A program made the position numbers and the translations under genes. A model generated the notes under the pieces. It was not told the origin of the DNA, made no database searches, and saw nothing but the letters and a program-made list of their open reading frames with translations. Shown piece by piece: positions 8,681-20,239 of a DNA stretch of 47,252 nt; position 1 is the first letter of the stretch, and each line of letters starts with the position of its first letter. Location: positions 1-47,252 of the forward strand of contig FTLJ01000807.1 in the NCBI GenBank assembly GCA_900155495.1. The letters run 5' to 3'. Origin of the DNA: Porogramme epimiltina (Eukaryota; Basidiomycota; Agaricomycetes; Polyporales; Polyporaceae).

Positions 8681-11610
8681 CTAATCCGCAACGGAAGGCC
8701 TCCGGGGTACGTTAGGAGTTGTCTTCGGGGGCGTGTAGGGGCCGTCCTGGGGTATCTTACACTCATGCGCTAGAGCAGGGCAGATCGCAACGGCGTCGTA
8801 GTGCTCCTGAACCCACGACCGAGCCTCTTCGAAAAGTCTTGGTATCTTCCCGGGAACCTGTACGCACCGCGACGTGAGCATGTGAAAGAAGGCAAACTTC
8901 GCGAGAGCGAACACATACCTCCCACCAGTTGATAGCCACCTCGAGCGCTGCATCTACGACATCGAGGCGACCCATCCTCGCCAAGATCTCGACCCACGCC
9001 AACATCCTCGTGTTCGCGAACCCTTTCAAGAGCGAGAGAAGAATGTCGGAGTGATCTGACTGCAGCACGTGCTCAGCCCAATGAACACACGCATACTGTA
9101 CATGTAGGGGTATGGGTGTATCTTGGGGAATGGATGTAGCAGGGGCGGTCGCAGAGGCTGGCTCGCCTTGGGACGAGCGGGGTGGGAGAGCCACGAGGGA
9201 GCGGAGACATCCCTCAGCGAGGCGCGCATTCTCGCGCCGCGAGTCGACGTAGTAGAGCTTGTTCGTGCACCGCTTCGTATCGAGAAGGAACTGGGGGAAC
9301 GTCGCGTGCATCGGGCGGAACTTCTCCTTTGCGTTCCGGCGATTGAAGAGCACGACCGAGCGGAGGCGATAGAGGATAGGCGAGGAGTCCTTGATGGGGA
9401 TTCCGGTGAGCTCCGCGAGGTCGCTGACGGAGAGGTGGTCCCGAAGCAGCGCCACGAATCCGAGGACTGCTTGCACCCGTGCATGAAACGCGGGCTGTTC
9501 TGCCATATCTTTGGGCGGGAATGCGTTCTCCAGGACAGTGAGGTAGAGATCGAAGAGAGGGCCGAGTATGATCCCACGCGCGGAGTCGGTGAGGAGCATC
9601 TGCACCCGTTCTTCGAGGAAGTCTGGATCCCCAGCTAGGAAATCCATCGCAGTTTGTGAATACACGAACAACCCATCGGAACGCTTCGCCAGCCGTGGGA
9701 CTATGTGCGGCTGTTCTCTGAGCAGCTCCTCCGCGTTCGGGATGCGTCTGAACCTATCTTGGATGAAAAGCTCGATATCATGATCGATAGACGTCCGCGG
9801 GAGGTCGTGGAGAGAAATTGTGTGGACTTTTCCGTGGCTTTGAGCGGCGAAGGTGGTCTCGACGACGTGCTCGGGGCGCGACGTGAAGAAGATGCGAACT
9901 GGAACTCTGGAGCGTGCAGTACTTGAGAGCAAGAGTTGCAACATTTCCGGAACTTGTGTCCGCGCCTGGTCTGTACATTCGTCCAAAGCATCGACGACGA
10001 GAAAAACCGGGCTGCCGTTGCCATCCGCAATGCTGAGGGGGGCTTGAAGGAGGTTCTGGGCCTCGTAGCGCATCTGCTGACTCTTGCCCATCTTGAGATG
10101 ATGGCGAGCTGCGTCGACGATATGGGGATAGAGGGCGTCTTGAGAATGGGCTAATTGGTAAGCGATAGTGGGGAAGAAGAGCCGAGTAGACGCGATGTCT
10201 TCTATGCCGCGAACGAAGAAGAACGAGGCCCCGAGACTTCCGCAGTCATGAAGGCGTCGGGCGAACTCGGATGCAATCGTAGACTTCCCGGTACCTGCTC
10301 CGCCGGTAAGGATACAAACCGACTTCCCTGCAACCTCCGACTCTTGGCCTTCCGCCCACGCGTCTAGTAGCTTGAATAGTTCAGACCGAGTCCCCTCGAG
10401 AAAGCCGCTCTTGGCTGCGTTGGCGGAGGCACGGTAGCTAGCATCCGCATGAGGAAGTCTCTCTAAGATGTCATCGTTTCCTGAACCAAGTGTTACTATC
10501 ATGCGTCAACAATGAAAGGCGAGGCAGTTGACACTCACTTTGAATTTCGACTTTTTCCACCGCGACCTGCTCCGACATCAGCACCTGCTCAGCGACTTGA
10601 AGGAAGTGATCGGGACGTACCACGACCACCTCCTTCACCTCCTCGACTTTCCTCTCCAACTCATCCAGCTTGGACAAGACATCATCGATCGTCTTTGTCA
10701 TAGTCGCCAAGCAACGCAACTTCGACGAGCATTGCATTAGTGTTAAGTACTGAAACGTGATCGTTGTACCTACCTTGAAGTACTCGATGATCTTAGTCAC
10801 ATTCATGCGGAGTTCTTTGAGGACGTCAGCATCGTGGGAACTGTGTAAGCACCGTAGGAAGAATGGGCCTTTGTAAAGCTCGTTGGCACGATTCTTGAGC
10901 TTGGTAAGGTCCCTATGACCTTGTGTAAACAGAGTAAACTCGGACTGGAGATGATCAGACTCACGCGATGAATGTGTTGGTCTCCTGAAAAAGCTCTTGA
11001 GAGTTGGAAAGACCGTTCACGAGTTCTTTTTGTCTTTCTTCCTTGCAGCCATCGATGCGCCGCTGGACGGTCACCCTTGTATGGTCTAAGAGGTTCACAA
11101 GCTTCGAAATCTCCACCGAAAGCTCTTGGAGACCTCTTCGCGTTGCCCTGGTCTCCTGAAGTGTGTAGAGTGGAGGGGTCAGCAAAATGAACTACGGCGT
11201 GAATTTATGTGAGACTATAATGTCGTTTATAATACACTATCAACAATCGAAGAGCCCACCTCAATTCGTTCTATTACCGAAACGAGGATTTTGGTGGCGG
11301 GAGCGAGACCGGGGACGGGGAATGCTTCAAGGGCATCTTCGCTTGTAGTGAGAACCTTCTTCGCGACGCTGAGCACGTCGTCAACGTATTCACTGTGGGT
11401 GCAGTTCGTGAAGCAGCTCATGGATGCAGAGATGCGACGAACCATATGGGGTCGGAAGAGACTCATTATAAGAGAGAAAATTCCATAACGTGGGCCATTT
11501 GCACTTCGCTGTCGAGGGGCCATCCACGACACGATGTAGGGGCGAGGCCGATCGACAGCAATGGCTGTACCGCGCCAAAGGTGATTCGCACTCCGACGCG
11601 GGGAAGACAT
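8681..11610 (-). CDS. NACHT-domain STAND NTPase (fungal NLR-like)
   Basis: Exons with matching phase: ...-11260, 11155-10965, 10912-10774, 10719-10539, 10480-8919 and 8857-8681, encoding at least 750 residues. The start is uncertain: ATG at 11610 is the most upstream in-frame choice, and a splice into about 11390 is possible. The N-terminal part is an all-helical domain (VDDVLSVAKKVL, GLQELSVEISKLVNLL) followed by a short coiled coil (IDDVLSKLDELERKVEEVKE). The large exon holds the NACHT ATPase: Walker A GGAGTGKST, Walker B FLVVDALDEC, then a sensor-like FFTSRPEHV, and a winged-helix-like region with LSVSDLAELTGIP. It ends soon after a helical HVQYACVHWAEHV segment, without WD40, ankyrin or TPR repeats. 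Family members signal non-self or stress and can trigger cell death in fungi; the ligand is unknown. XPF lies upstream on the same strand. Confidence 0.85.
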
Positions 11611-12056
11611 GAAGGGATACGATTGCGTGTCGAGGACCGCCAGCGTCGGTCATAGCACAAACAGAAGTTTCTTGGGGTGTTGGGCAAACGTAAAGTGAAT
11701 CCGAAGGGTAAGCACTTGTACTCAGCCCCATAAACATGTTGGTCAAGAGTGCAAAGGTTTCTGTATGATCCAGGGCTGACCTGATCATGAGGCAGAGGGG
11801 TGTCCTCGAGTTCGCCCTGGACTCGATTAATTTGATACCGGCGGCCCGGAAACCGGGTCTAGAAGTCCTGGATATCGAAACTGTTCACTGGACCCCAAGC
11901 TTCATGTCTATGACAGCGAGGCGAAAGTACCGCTAACTGTCCAGCAGCCATCACCTACATCAGCGTTCAAACGTTCGAGGGTGCGTAGGATAATGACGCT
12001 CGCCTTAAGTAATATACGGATACAACGACTGAATGAGCCGTACAGCAATCCACGCC
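11611..12056. other. Short intergenic between XPF and the NACHT gene
   Basis: About 450 nt with no supported gene. It contains the XPF 3' end and the promoter or extra 5' exon of the NACHT gene. Confidence 0.3.
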
Positions 12057-15000
12057 TCATGATCTGCTCTTCTCTCCCCTATGAATGAAGTCCCAACACG
12101 CCTTCCCCGGCTCGACGCCAAGGATATCCTGCACCTCCTCTATCCGCATGTCGCACAATTCCCGTACGCTCCCCACCCGGCTCATCACGTGCTTCACATT
12201 CTTCGCTGTCACCCCCGGCAGCGCACGCAGCAACTCTTCCGCCGCCGCGTTCACCCCAGCACCTGCATCGGGATCTTCTTCGGCACCGACGAGCACGGCG
12301 CGTGCGGGATCCGGCTGTGCGAGGTTGCCCTTCAGGTCATTGAAGACTTCGGCAGTCGCGTACGGCGACGACGACCAGAGCACGCGTACACGCGGGAATG
12401 TCAGCGTCAGCAGCACGAGCTTGGACTGGAGAGATTGCGCAGCCGAGGTCGCGTTGTCGGCACGTGGATCCGGCTTCTTCTTCGGTGGGTACTTGTTCGA
12501 CTTCGCAAACGACTTGACGTCTGCGACAGCCTATGGTGAAGGAAGGATTGTCAGCGGATTCAGGGGACACAAACATAGCCAAGACATACCTCGAGAGCGA
12601 ACGACTTGTGCTCCTCGAACTCAATTAGCAAAATCGGTTGCTTGTAGTGTGCCGACATGAGCTCGCATTGCGTATATCTGTTGACAACGTTAGCGAATAC
12701 GGCAGGTGGGACACATGGTGCGTAAGCGTACGTACAGTCGGCCACTGTTGAAACTCGAGACCAGATCTGGGATGCTCTTCCGTTCGACACATATATCCGG
12801 TGTCAGAATATAGTCGCCGACGGTGAGCGTGACTGGTAGGACAAGCAGCCCGGAGGCATGCAAGAGGGACGGGAGAGAAGATCGGAACTCCCGCATGTCA
12901 ACGATGACCTGAACGTGAGCAATGGTGAGCCCGTGAATGCCATATCCCGAGCGTGGAGGTACATACCCTCGCCGGTTCGGTGCTTACTTCCTTTCTTCCG
13001 CCCGCGATTCGCGTACTAATTGTCCGGATCAAAGCCTCGCCTGCAGCGGATGCGCGGTCCTCGTGGATGGGCATGAGCATAGACTGAGAAAGATGTCAAT
13101 TGCTTGAAACAATGATGGGCCAACGAGTTGCGCACCCCTCGTTCCCTAATAAGACGCTCAAAGGATTCCTTCTCTCGACGGAGTCCCGTGAGATATTTGC
13201 CCTCCTCACAACTAAGTTTGTACATCATGAAGTACACGCGGACCCCGAGGCCTGGGTTCGAGTTTCTATAAACCTATTACCTCCACGTCAAAGAGGGACA
13301 CGCGTGGATAGAATGAGAGAATGCACCTCTATTCGCCGAATGAACTCAAGATTGGGTTCATACATGACAATGAAACGCGGTTTAACTTCCTGTAGTACCT
13401 GGTCGTCGGAGTCATCGGAGTATGGTCGCACGACGACGGTCTGCGGCGGCGTTAGAAGCCCGTAATGCGCATCGAAGTCGTCATCCATGGTGAACAGCTG
13501 GAATTCAGGCAATAGCTCTTCCTCTGCTTGGTCGGCGCCTTGTGTCGACAAGCTATTTGAGCTCGAATCAACATTCCGGCATTAACGTGTTGGTGGTGGA
13601 CGTACAACAACGCGATATCGTCAGCTTCCTGCTTGATCTCCACATCGTCCACAGTTGCGGGCTTAGACGCATGATCTCTTCCTGCCGCAGGCGCTGGAGC
13701 CGGCGCTCCTCCCCTGACCCTCCTTCTGTTCGCTGCCCTCTTCGCCTTCTCCTCGTCCTTCTTCTTCATGGCTTCGCTCACTGGAGTATGATCATCCCTT
13801 CCCTTGGGCAACGCGATAGGGCCCTTCCCGTCCGTCTTGCGCTCCGAGAGCTTCCCCTTCCACCACAGATACAGTCGCAACTTGTCTTCCATCATCCGTT
13901 TTCCCTGAGTGCCTCGTGGCGCGTCTCCGTCCAACGCACCGAGAAAGTCCTTGATGAGTGTGCATGTGTGCAGCGAAGATGCCATAACCAGAACCGTGTT
14001 CGTCCCCGGGGCCTCTGCAGGTCGGTCAGTTCTATCCTTCCTCATCACAGCATGAGGGGGCACGTACGCGAACCGAGGACGGGGTCCCGCCGCATCATCT
14101 CCTCCTCAATCTCATGCAACACGTCCGCAAGTAGGAACCACTTGGGCAGCTCCTCCAACACAGGTTGCATCCCCTCCGGCAGCCACTTCTTCCGCTTACC
14201 GCCTCCCCCGGCTCCGCTTGTCCCAGCGTTTCCAGCCGTAGCCGCCTCCATCTCGTCCAGGATAGCCCACTCGTCGTCATCGTCGACTAGATTGATGGCC
14301 TTCGGTGCAGGCTTTGAGGCGGTGGACATGACATAACACCTCCGTTTTGCGTACGTGAAGATGACATGCGCCGCATCGGTGAGCATCCATGGGGATTGGT
14401 GTTGGCGTGTGTGGCCGGTTTCAGTGGATGTATTGGACGCGATGAGGGTCTCGAGGTAGGCATGGAACGCGAGTGCGTCGTATGTCAGAAGGTATCTGCA
14501 AGCGCATCAGACGCGACGCTTCAAGGCGGGAACATTGCAGGAAGGCGTACGTGAGAAGACGGCGAAGGGTCGCGAGGTCGCTGACAAGCTGTTTGGTGCG
14601 CGGGCCCACTTTGTGCCAAACGGGATCGAGGATGCGGCGCACGATCATGTCAAAGGAGCGGAAGTACGCGTTGTCGATTGTGAGGTCGTCTAGGTCGAGC
14701 TGCCCCGGATTGGCTTTGATGTCGGGCTCTAGAGAGTATAATCACGACGTACCATGGTATTTGCACGCTTTAACTCCGAGAGTGTTGTCGACATGCATTG
14801 TACGATGGCGTGGTGGATCTCGGACATGGCCTCAGTCATTTCCTGGTGCAGCTCAACAATGTCAGGGGTCTTCCGGTCCAAAGACTCCTTGATATCTGCA
14901 TGAAACCTGCAATGAGTGAGCAAATAAGACTAGAATGCTCTTGCGTGGAGCTCACCGAGGATAGATATGCACAGTTCTCAACTGCAACTCCTTCATTATC

Positions 15001-15641
15001 GTCCGCAGTGGCGACATGCCGCTCGTGATATGCTCCGGCTGGTCTGAGAATCCCTTCAGGAACCCATTCTTGTTCTTTTCGCGGTATAATCGAACGATGA
15101 AAGCTTCGGCCGACGTAGGCGTGACTCTAACGTCGGACTCGCGATGAGCCGGAGAAAGAAGTGGGCCATGGGTACACATACGCACCTCTCCGCATGCAGA
15201 ATCAAGAGTCCTGTGATGAGATGAGTCGGAATATCGCTCGTAAGCATGTCGACGGTGAGGATTTGAGACGTGACGGAAACAAGTCCTCCCTTCTTGTACA
15301 GATCCTGTCTATCGGCCTAAAATGAGAACGCTCTAACACTTCTTCGCAACCCTGCAGACCGCACGAGATGCGCACCTGTCTTTCCTACCAGTCTCAAACC
15401 CAACGATCCTCAAGCCCGGATTCCTGCAACCCATGATACCCAGCTCCTCTCCGATTGCAGCTTCCTCCTCCGGCGTCGCGTTCACAAGCAACACTAGGTT
15501 TTGTGGAGAGTCGTATATTTGCATGAGCTTGCATACGATGCGTCGGAGCCCGAGCCCCCGGGCAAGGAGGATGAACTCGGACGTGGCGGGGTCATGAATC
15601 TTCTCAAGGATTGACTTGTGGAAGGGCAGAAGGACAGACAT
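12057..15641 (-). CDS. RAD1: XPF/Rad1-type structure-specific DNA repair endonuclease
   Basis: Thirteen exons join in phase: 15641-15376, 15308-15186, 15126-14956, 14906-14753, 14699-14551, 14495-14068, 14014-13606, 13552-13327, 13273-13136, 13083-12967, 12908-12736, 12677-12590 and 12530-12057. They give about 971 residues, near the usual XPF size. The N-terminal two-thirds is the inactive SF2 helicase-like region ([53 protein letters not shown]). The ERCC4 nuclease core follows: [32 protein letters not shown] (catalytic ERKxxxD) and [13 protein letters not shown]. The C-terminal tandem helix-hairpin-helix ([22 protein letters not shown]) should bind the ERCC1/Rad10 partner. Role: 5' incision in nucleotide excision repair and cross-link repair, in the nucleus. 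The gene is intact and unrelated to the surrounding GSTs. Confidence 0.96.
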
Positions 15642-15787
15642 TATTCACACAAGTGAAAGGGGGGAGCGAAACGTGATGGCATAAGGGAGGGTAACACAAA
15701 GCAAGAATATGTCGTGAGGGTGGAAGGAGAGACTTGAGAGCGCCGCCGACGGGGAGATGTCAGAAACGGCGCTAAGGCGCGTGGCGC

Positions 15788-15846
15788 GTCCTCTAACGCG
15801 GTCACGCGATACCCAGGCGTCCGGGGTTCGATTCCGGCAGAGGCCA
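15788..15846 (+). ncRNA. tRNA-like remnant
   Basis: A 59-nt stretch contains a good B-box-like GGTTCGATTCC. A 5' segment, GTCCTCT, pairs at six of seven positions with 3' AGAGGCC. It is about 13 nt too short for a full tRNA, and the T-stem is imperfect, so no normal cloverleaf forms. It lies just upstream of the XPF start. Best read as a truncated tRNA pseudogene or a chance match. Confidence 0.2.
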
Positions 15847-15977
15847 CTACGGCGAATTACACTCCCCTCGGAGGAAGTCAGCGAAATCCATCCATTATCG
15901 AAACACCGTGCAGGGTACATGCAGTCATACGTCTCCTATCCCCATTATATCCGGCCCCAAGCGTATACATCTCCATT

Positions 15978-16842
15978 TCAATGACTCATCACACCCGCCT
16001 GAATCTCAAACGTCCTCTTCACCGAGTCGCGCTCGAGGAGCTTCTGGTGCCACCTACATCAGGAGCCAACGAAAATCAGCCGCACGGTCTCCATGCCCCA
16101 TAGCTGAGAGTCACACTCACGCATAGAATGCCGGGTACTGCTTCTCGGGCTCGAACCCCTCCACGTCTACTAGGCTCATCACGAGCGCGGCCCTGTTCCA
16201 GGTGATGAACGACATGTCCGCCACCGAGCACTTCCCGCCGACGAGCCACTCCCGCTGAGAGAGCACGCTGTCCAGGACGCCAATGACGCGGATAGTCTCC
16301 TTCTGGTACCGCTCGACTGCGCTCGGAATCTTCTCCGGGTGGATGCGCATAAACACGATCGCCTGGCCGAAATACGGCCTGTATGCAAGGGTGCGTCAGC
16401 TTCATCGTTGCGTACACGAAGGGGAGCTAAAGACGTACCCCTGCCCTGATGCCTGGAAGAAGAGCCATTGCACCATCTCGTAGTGCTCCTTCGTCCCCTC
16501 TGCGAATGACACCTTCCTCTCCTTGTCGTACTTACCGACAAGGTAGAGGAGGATGGCGTCAGACTCCCAAACCACGAAATCTCCGTTGTGGTGATCTATG
16601 AGTGCAGGAATGCGGCCGTTGGGATTGTACTGGGTAAATTCAGGTGCCTTGTGCTCTCCCTTCTGGAAATCGAGGTAGACAGAATGGTAGGTCAATCCGA
16701 GCTCCTCGAGCACGAACACGACTTTCCTGTAGGGACCATGTGAGCAGTCTCTGACAAGGAAGTCACAGCATTACACTCGAACGCACCAGCCATTCGGGCC
16801 GAGGTTGTGAGTGTAGAGAGTGAACTGCTTTCCGTGAGACAT
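15978..16842 (-). CDS. Ure2p-like glutathione S-transferase (GST D)
   Basis: Exons 16842-16787, 16726-16439, 16378-16121 and 16053-15978 encode 225 residues. It starts MSHGKQFTLYTHNLGPNGW; the thioredoxin domain shows KVVFVLEELGLTYHSVYLD, NPNGRIPALIDHHNGDF and WESDAILLYL. The helical domain shows YFGQAIVFMRIHPEK, WLVGGKCSVADMSFITWN and C-terminal WHQKLLERDSVKRTFEIQ. Exon 2 is one codon longer (288 nt) than in the other eight genes, through an extra residue in the FAEGTKEHYE loop between the two domains. It is the most downstream member of the six-gene minus-strand array and sits just upstream of XPF, with a short gap. Confidence 0.92.
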
Positions 16843-16898
16843 TGCGAAGCGAAGAAGACCTGGCGAAAGTGATTGTCCCTTCTCCGTCGTCGAGGCAG

Positions 16899-16905
16899 TT
16901 ATATA
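16899..16905 (-). promoter_or_regulatory. TATA box of GST D
   Basis: TATATAA on the minus strand, 57 nt upstream of the GST D ATG. Confidence 0.5.
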
Positions 16906-17418
16906 TCTTGGACATCTTCACGCATAGGGGACACGGCAATGAAAACCGACCTGAGATAGTGTTTGGCCTTCACTACAACGATCCGAGTCGGCGATTCATG
17001 TCACCCCATAAGTCCTTAGCGGTCGGGGTTATGCGCTTAATTCCGATGCTCATCGGCATATAGCAGTGTGGCTAGAGGCGTCCTGGCACGTCGTCGTGAG
17101 TAAGCACTGCGTCACGCGCTTGATTGTGGTCAGAAAGACGTACAGTGTGACAGCCTTCGCAGGATGAAAGCGCGGAGCTGGCGTGCATATCGATCCATGA
17201 GAGGACACTAGGCGCATGTACACCGAGATCATGAGGGTGAGAAAGACGTGGCGGCGTGTCCGTCGCCCCACCCTTCGCTACATCAGAAGAGTGAACCCGG
17301 GAACACTCGCCATTCACGTCTACCTTCAAGATGTATACAGCATGACGATCGTCTTTGAGCAATGAGCATTCAAAAAGTGTACAGAGACGGATAAATGACC
17401 CTATTTCCACAAACACGC
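16906..17418. other. Intergenic between GST D and GST E
   Basis: About 510 nt. Holds the GST D upstream region and the GST E 3' flank; no further gene or repeat seen. Confidence 0.35.
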
Positions 17419-18298
17419 CTACTGCGAAAGACTAGCCTGCACAGCCAGAGTCTTCTTGACCGCCTCGCGCTCGAGTATCTTGTTGTGCCACCTAAGATAC
17501 CAGTCGTTATCATCTGCATGCGGCCCAGCAGGTAGAAGTCGAACTCACGCCCAGACGTGCGGGTACTCTTTCTCAACGTCAACGACACCCTTGAGGCTGA
17601 AGTTGATCGCGGCGTTGTTCCAGGGCACGTGCGAGATGTCCGCAATCGTGCACTTGCCGCCAACCAGCCACTCCTGCTTGGCCAAGACGCCATCAAGGAC
17701 GCTGAGGACGCGCTGGGTTTCCTTCTGATACCGCTCGACAGCGCTGGGAATCTTCTCCGAGTGGAAGTGCATGAACCAGATGGCCTGGCCGTAGTACGGG
17801 CTGTAGCCGCGTGTGAATCGCTTTAGTCCGGAGTCCGACGGGGTCGGAAAGGGAGAGCTCACCCTTGGCCGGACGCCTGGAAGAAGAGCCACTGGTTCAG
17901 CGTTGCCTTCTCCTTCTCGTCCGTCACGCTAATCTTCTTCTCCTTGTCGTACCGGTCGACGAGGTAGAGCAGGATCGCGTTTGACTCCCACACAACGAAA
18001 TCGCCGTTCGTGTGGTCGATGAGGGTCGGGATGCGCCCGTTCGGGTTGTACTGAACGTGTTCGGGGCCTTTCTGTTCCTCCTTGTTAAAGTCAAGGTATT
18101 TGCTCTCGTACGTGAGCCCAAGCTCCTCGAGCACAAATGCGACTTTCCTGCACATACGTAAAGATAGTTAGCATATAAACGATGTCGCACACCAGACTCG
18201 TGAGTTACGAGTCAGATGGATGCGAGATGGACATGGGCGTACCAGCCATTAGGCCCACGGAGGTGGGTAAAGAGAGTGAACTGCTTTCCGTGGGACAT
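17419..18298 (-). CDS. Ure2p-like glutathione S-transferase (GST E)
   Basis: Exons 18298-18243, 18147-17863, 17800-17549 and 17491-17419 encode 221 residues. Landmarks: MSHGKQFTLFTHLRGPNGW, KVAFVLEELGLTYESKYLDF, NPNGRIPTLIDHTNGDF, WESNAILLYLVDRYDKEK, YYGQAIWFMHFHSEK, WLVGGKCTIADISHVPWN and WHNKILEREAVKKTLAVQ. The ESKYLDF, DHTNGDF and WHNK features group it with GST F and GST I, so these three look like the most recent duplicates. Intron 1 is 95 nt, longer than in its relatives. All expected GSH-site residues are present. Confidence 0.92.
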
Positions 18299-18400
18299 GC
18301 TGGACAAACTGGGTCCGGTGATAGAGCAAAGGATAGCTAGGTTACTTGCGTGGGGGCAATGCTAGGGAGGAGTTGGACGCTTGGCCATTGGCGAGGGGGG

Positions 18401-18406
18401 TATATA
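18401..18406 (-). promoter_or_regulatory. TATA-like element of GST E
   Basis: TATATA on the minus strand, just over 100 nt upstream of the GST E ATG. Similar spacing is seen for GST F and GST I. Confidence 0.4.
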
Positions 18407-18408
18407 TG

Positions 18409-19263
18409 CACATTGTAAAGGGCGGCCTTTGCACTACGTGATCGATATGGCATGTCTGTTGAGCAAGTCTTAGGTGTCGTCATGGGACACCACGAACGAT
18501 GGAAGCGGACGTAAGCACATGCACACCTGGAGAGTAAATCGCGATACGGAGACTAGAGTTTGATGAATCTGTGTACTACAGGCTTAGGTGGACACGTACT
18601 AACAGTATTATCGGAGGTCAGAGTGGGTGCATCGCGGACAACGGCGCCCGATGTGAACATGATTGCGAGCTTTCTGAAGGGGATGACTGTAGTTTTTTCA
18701 CATAATCTTCGATGGCCCATACAATTGCACACAATCATGCTGCGAACAATTTTCTAAAGCCTGAAATGCAGTGCAGCCGTGTCGTTCACTGCGAGAGTAG
18801 TATCTAGATCTACCGATGAATAAGGTGAGCACGATAATCCGGTGCTTGGTAAAGGGTATGTGGATGCACTTACAACGCATACGCAACGAAAGTGCCCCAG
18901 CCCGCGCCCCACAACGTTTGCTCTAGGCCCGTCCTTGTACAGCGCTAGTCGGATGAAGAAGAAGGCCAGGAAGGATGCGACCTAGAAGCAACCCGATCGG
19001 AGGACACAAAGGGGTGGTGACCGGAGCTGGCAGGTGGGGTGCGGGCGTCAACGTCCAAGAAAGGCTAACTGATGACGTCATCCCTGATGCATCCGGGCAT
19101 CTCGGCAGCCCATGTTCGCCAGGCTTTTCGAATTCGTGACGGAGGACTTCCAACAGTCATCCATGCTGATAGTGTGTGAGGGGCTAATCCACGACAACAT
19201 CCCTATGTTCGCAATGGTACAGAGGCTATTGTACATGCAGTAGACAATCTTAGCGCTGCTTCT
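18409..19263. other. Intergenic between GST E and GST F
   Basis: About 850 nt without a credible reading frame. The only clear element is the CRE-like palindrome listed separately. Confidence 0.35.
19071..19082 (-). promoter_or_regulatory. Perfect CRE palindrome, GST E-F intergenic
   Basis: GATGACGTCATC, a 12-nt palindrome around TGACGTCA. It lies about 770 nt upstream of GST E and 190 nt past the stop of GST F. A bZIP site is inferred. Confidence 0.35.
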
Positions 19264-20125
19264 TCACTGGCTCTCGAGCTTCGCCTGCCACACATCCATA
19301 GTCTTCTTGATCGCGTCGCGGGCAATGGTCTTGTTGTGCCATCTAACACGAAAGTCGTGAGCACGTTTGTCCCATCTCGGAAACAAAAGGAACCGACTCA
19401 CGCCCACACGTGCGGGTACTCCTTCTCCACGTTGACGTCCTTCAGGCTCACAGAGATGGCGAAACGATTCCAGGGCACGAAGGAGATGTCTGCGATAGTG
19501 CACTTTCCGCCGACAAGCCATTCCTGCTTCGCCAGCACCTCATCGAGAACGCTCAAGACGCGTTGCGTCTCTTTCTGGTAACGTTCGATGGCACTGGGGA
19601 CCTGTTCGGAATGGAACTTCATGAACCAGATGGCCTGTCAGAAATAGGGTCTGCGTGCGCGCAGGCGTTACTTCAGCATGGCCGCCAGGGATAGAGCAGT
19701 AGAGAAGCACTCACCCCTGTCCCGAAGCTTGGAAGAAGAGCCACTGCAGGAGCGTCGCCTGGTCCTTCTCACCGGTCACGGTCAGCCGCTTTTCCTTGTC
19801 GTAGCGCTCGACAAGATAGAGCAGAATGGCGTTCGACTCCCAAACGACGAAATCGCCGTTGGTGTGATCGATAATGGTGGGGATGCGTCCGTTTGGGTTG
19901 TATTGCGTGTGCTCTGGTGCCTTGTGCTCGTTTTTATTGAAGTCGAGAAATTTGCTCTCGTAAGTCAACCCGAGCTCCTCGAGGACGAATGCGACTTTCC
20001 TGTAACGATAACAAGGCAAAGGACAGTTAGCGCCGCGTAGTGGTGGCAAGAGAAATACCGATACCGCACCATCCGTTGGGACCGCCATAATGAGTGAATA
20101 GAGTGAACTGCTTGCCGTGAGACAT
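19264..20125 (-). pseudogene. GST F: Ure2p-like GST with an in-frame stop codon
   Basis: The four family exons are intact in phase: 20125-20070, 19999-19715, 19650-19402 and 19342-19264. Conserved sequence covers the whole length (MSHGKQFTLFTHYGGPNGW, NPNGRIPTIIDHTNGDF, WESNAILLYL, WLVGGKCTIADISFVPWN, WHNKTIARDAIKKTMD). At the start of exon 3, where all eight relatives read Pro-Tyr-Phe/Tyr-Gly-Gln, the Gly codon is TGA (19640-19638; GGC in GST E). The product would stop after the thioredoxin domain, at about 117 residues, and lose the helical substrate-binding domain. No alternative GT/AG choice restores the frame past this point. Since the rest shows no decay, this is either a very young pseudogene, a truncated single-domain product, stop-codon readthrough, or a sequencing error. 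Confidence 0.85.
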
Positions 20126-20232
20126 GACTTCAAAGTTGGAGTGGGAGTGGGAAGAGAAGAGGAAGAGGGGCGTGGATGCAGGATGTTAGGGTTGTGATCC
20201 GCCTGGGAGACGTTCTCTACGAGGAAACTTAG

Positions 20233-20239
20233 TTATATA
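20233..20239 (-). promoter_or_regulatory. TATA box of GST F
   Basis: TATATAA on the minus strand, 108 nt upstream of the GST F ATG. The promoter looks intact although the coding region has a stop. Confidence 0.45.
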
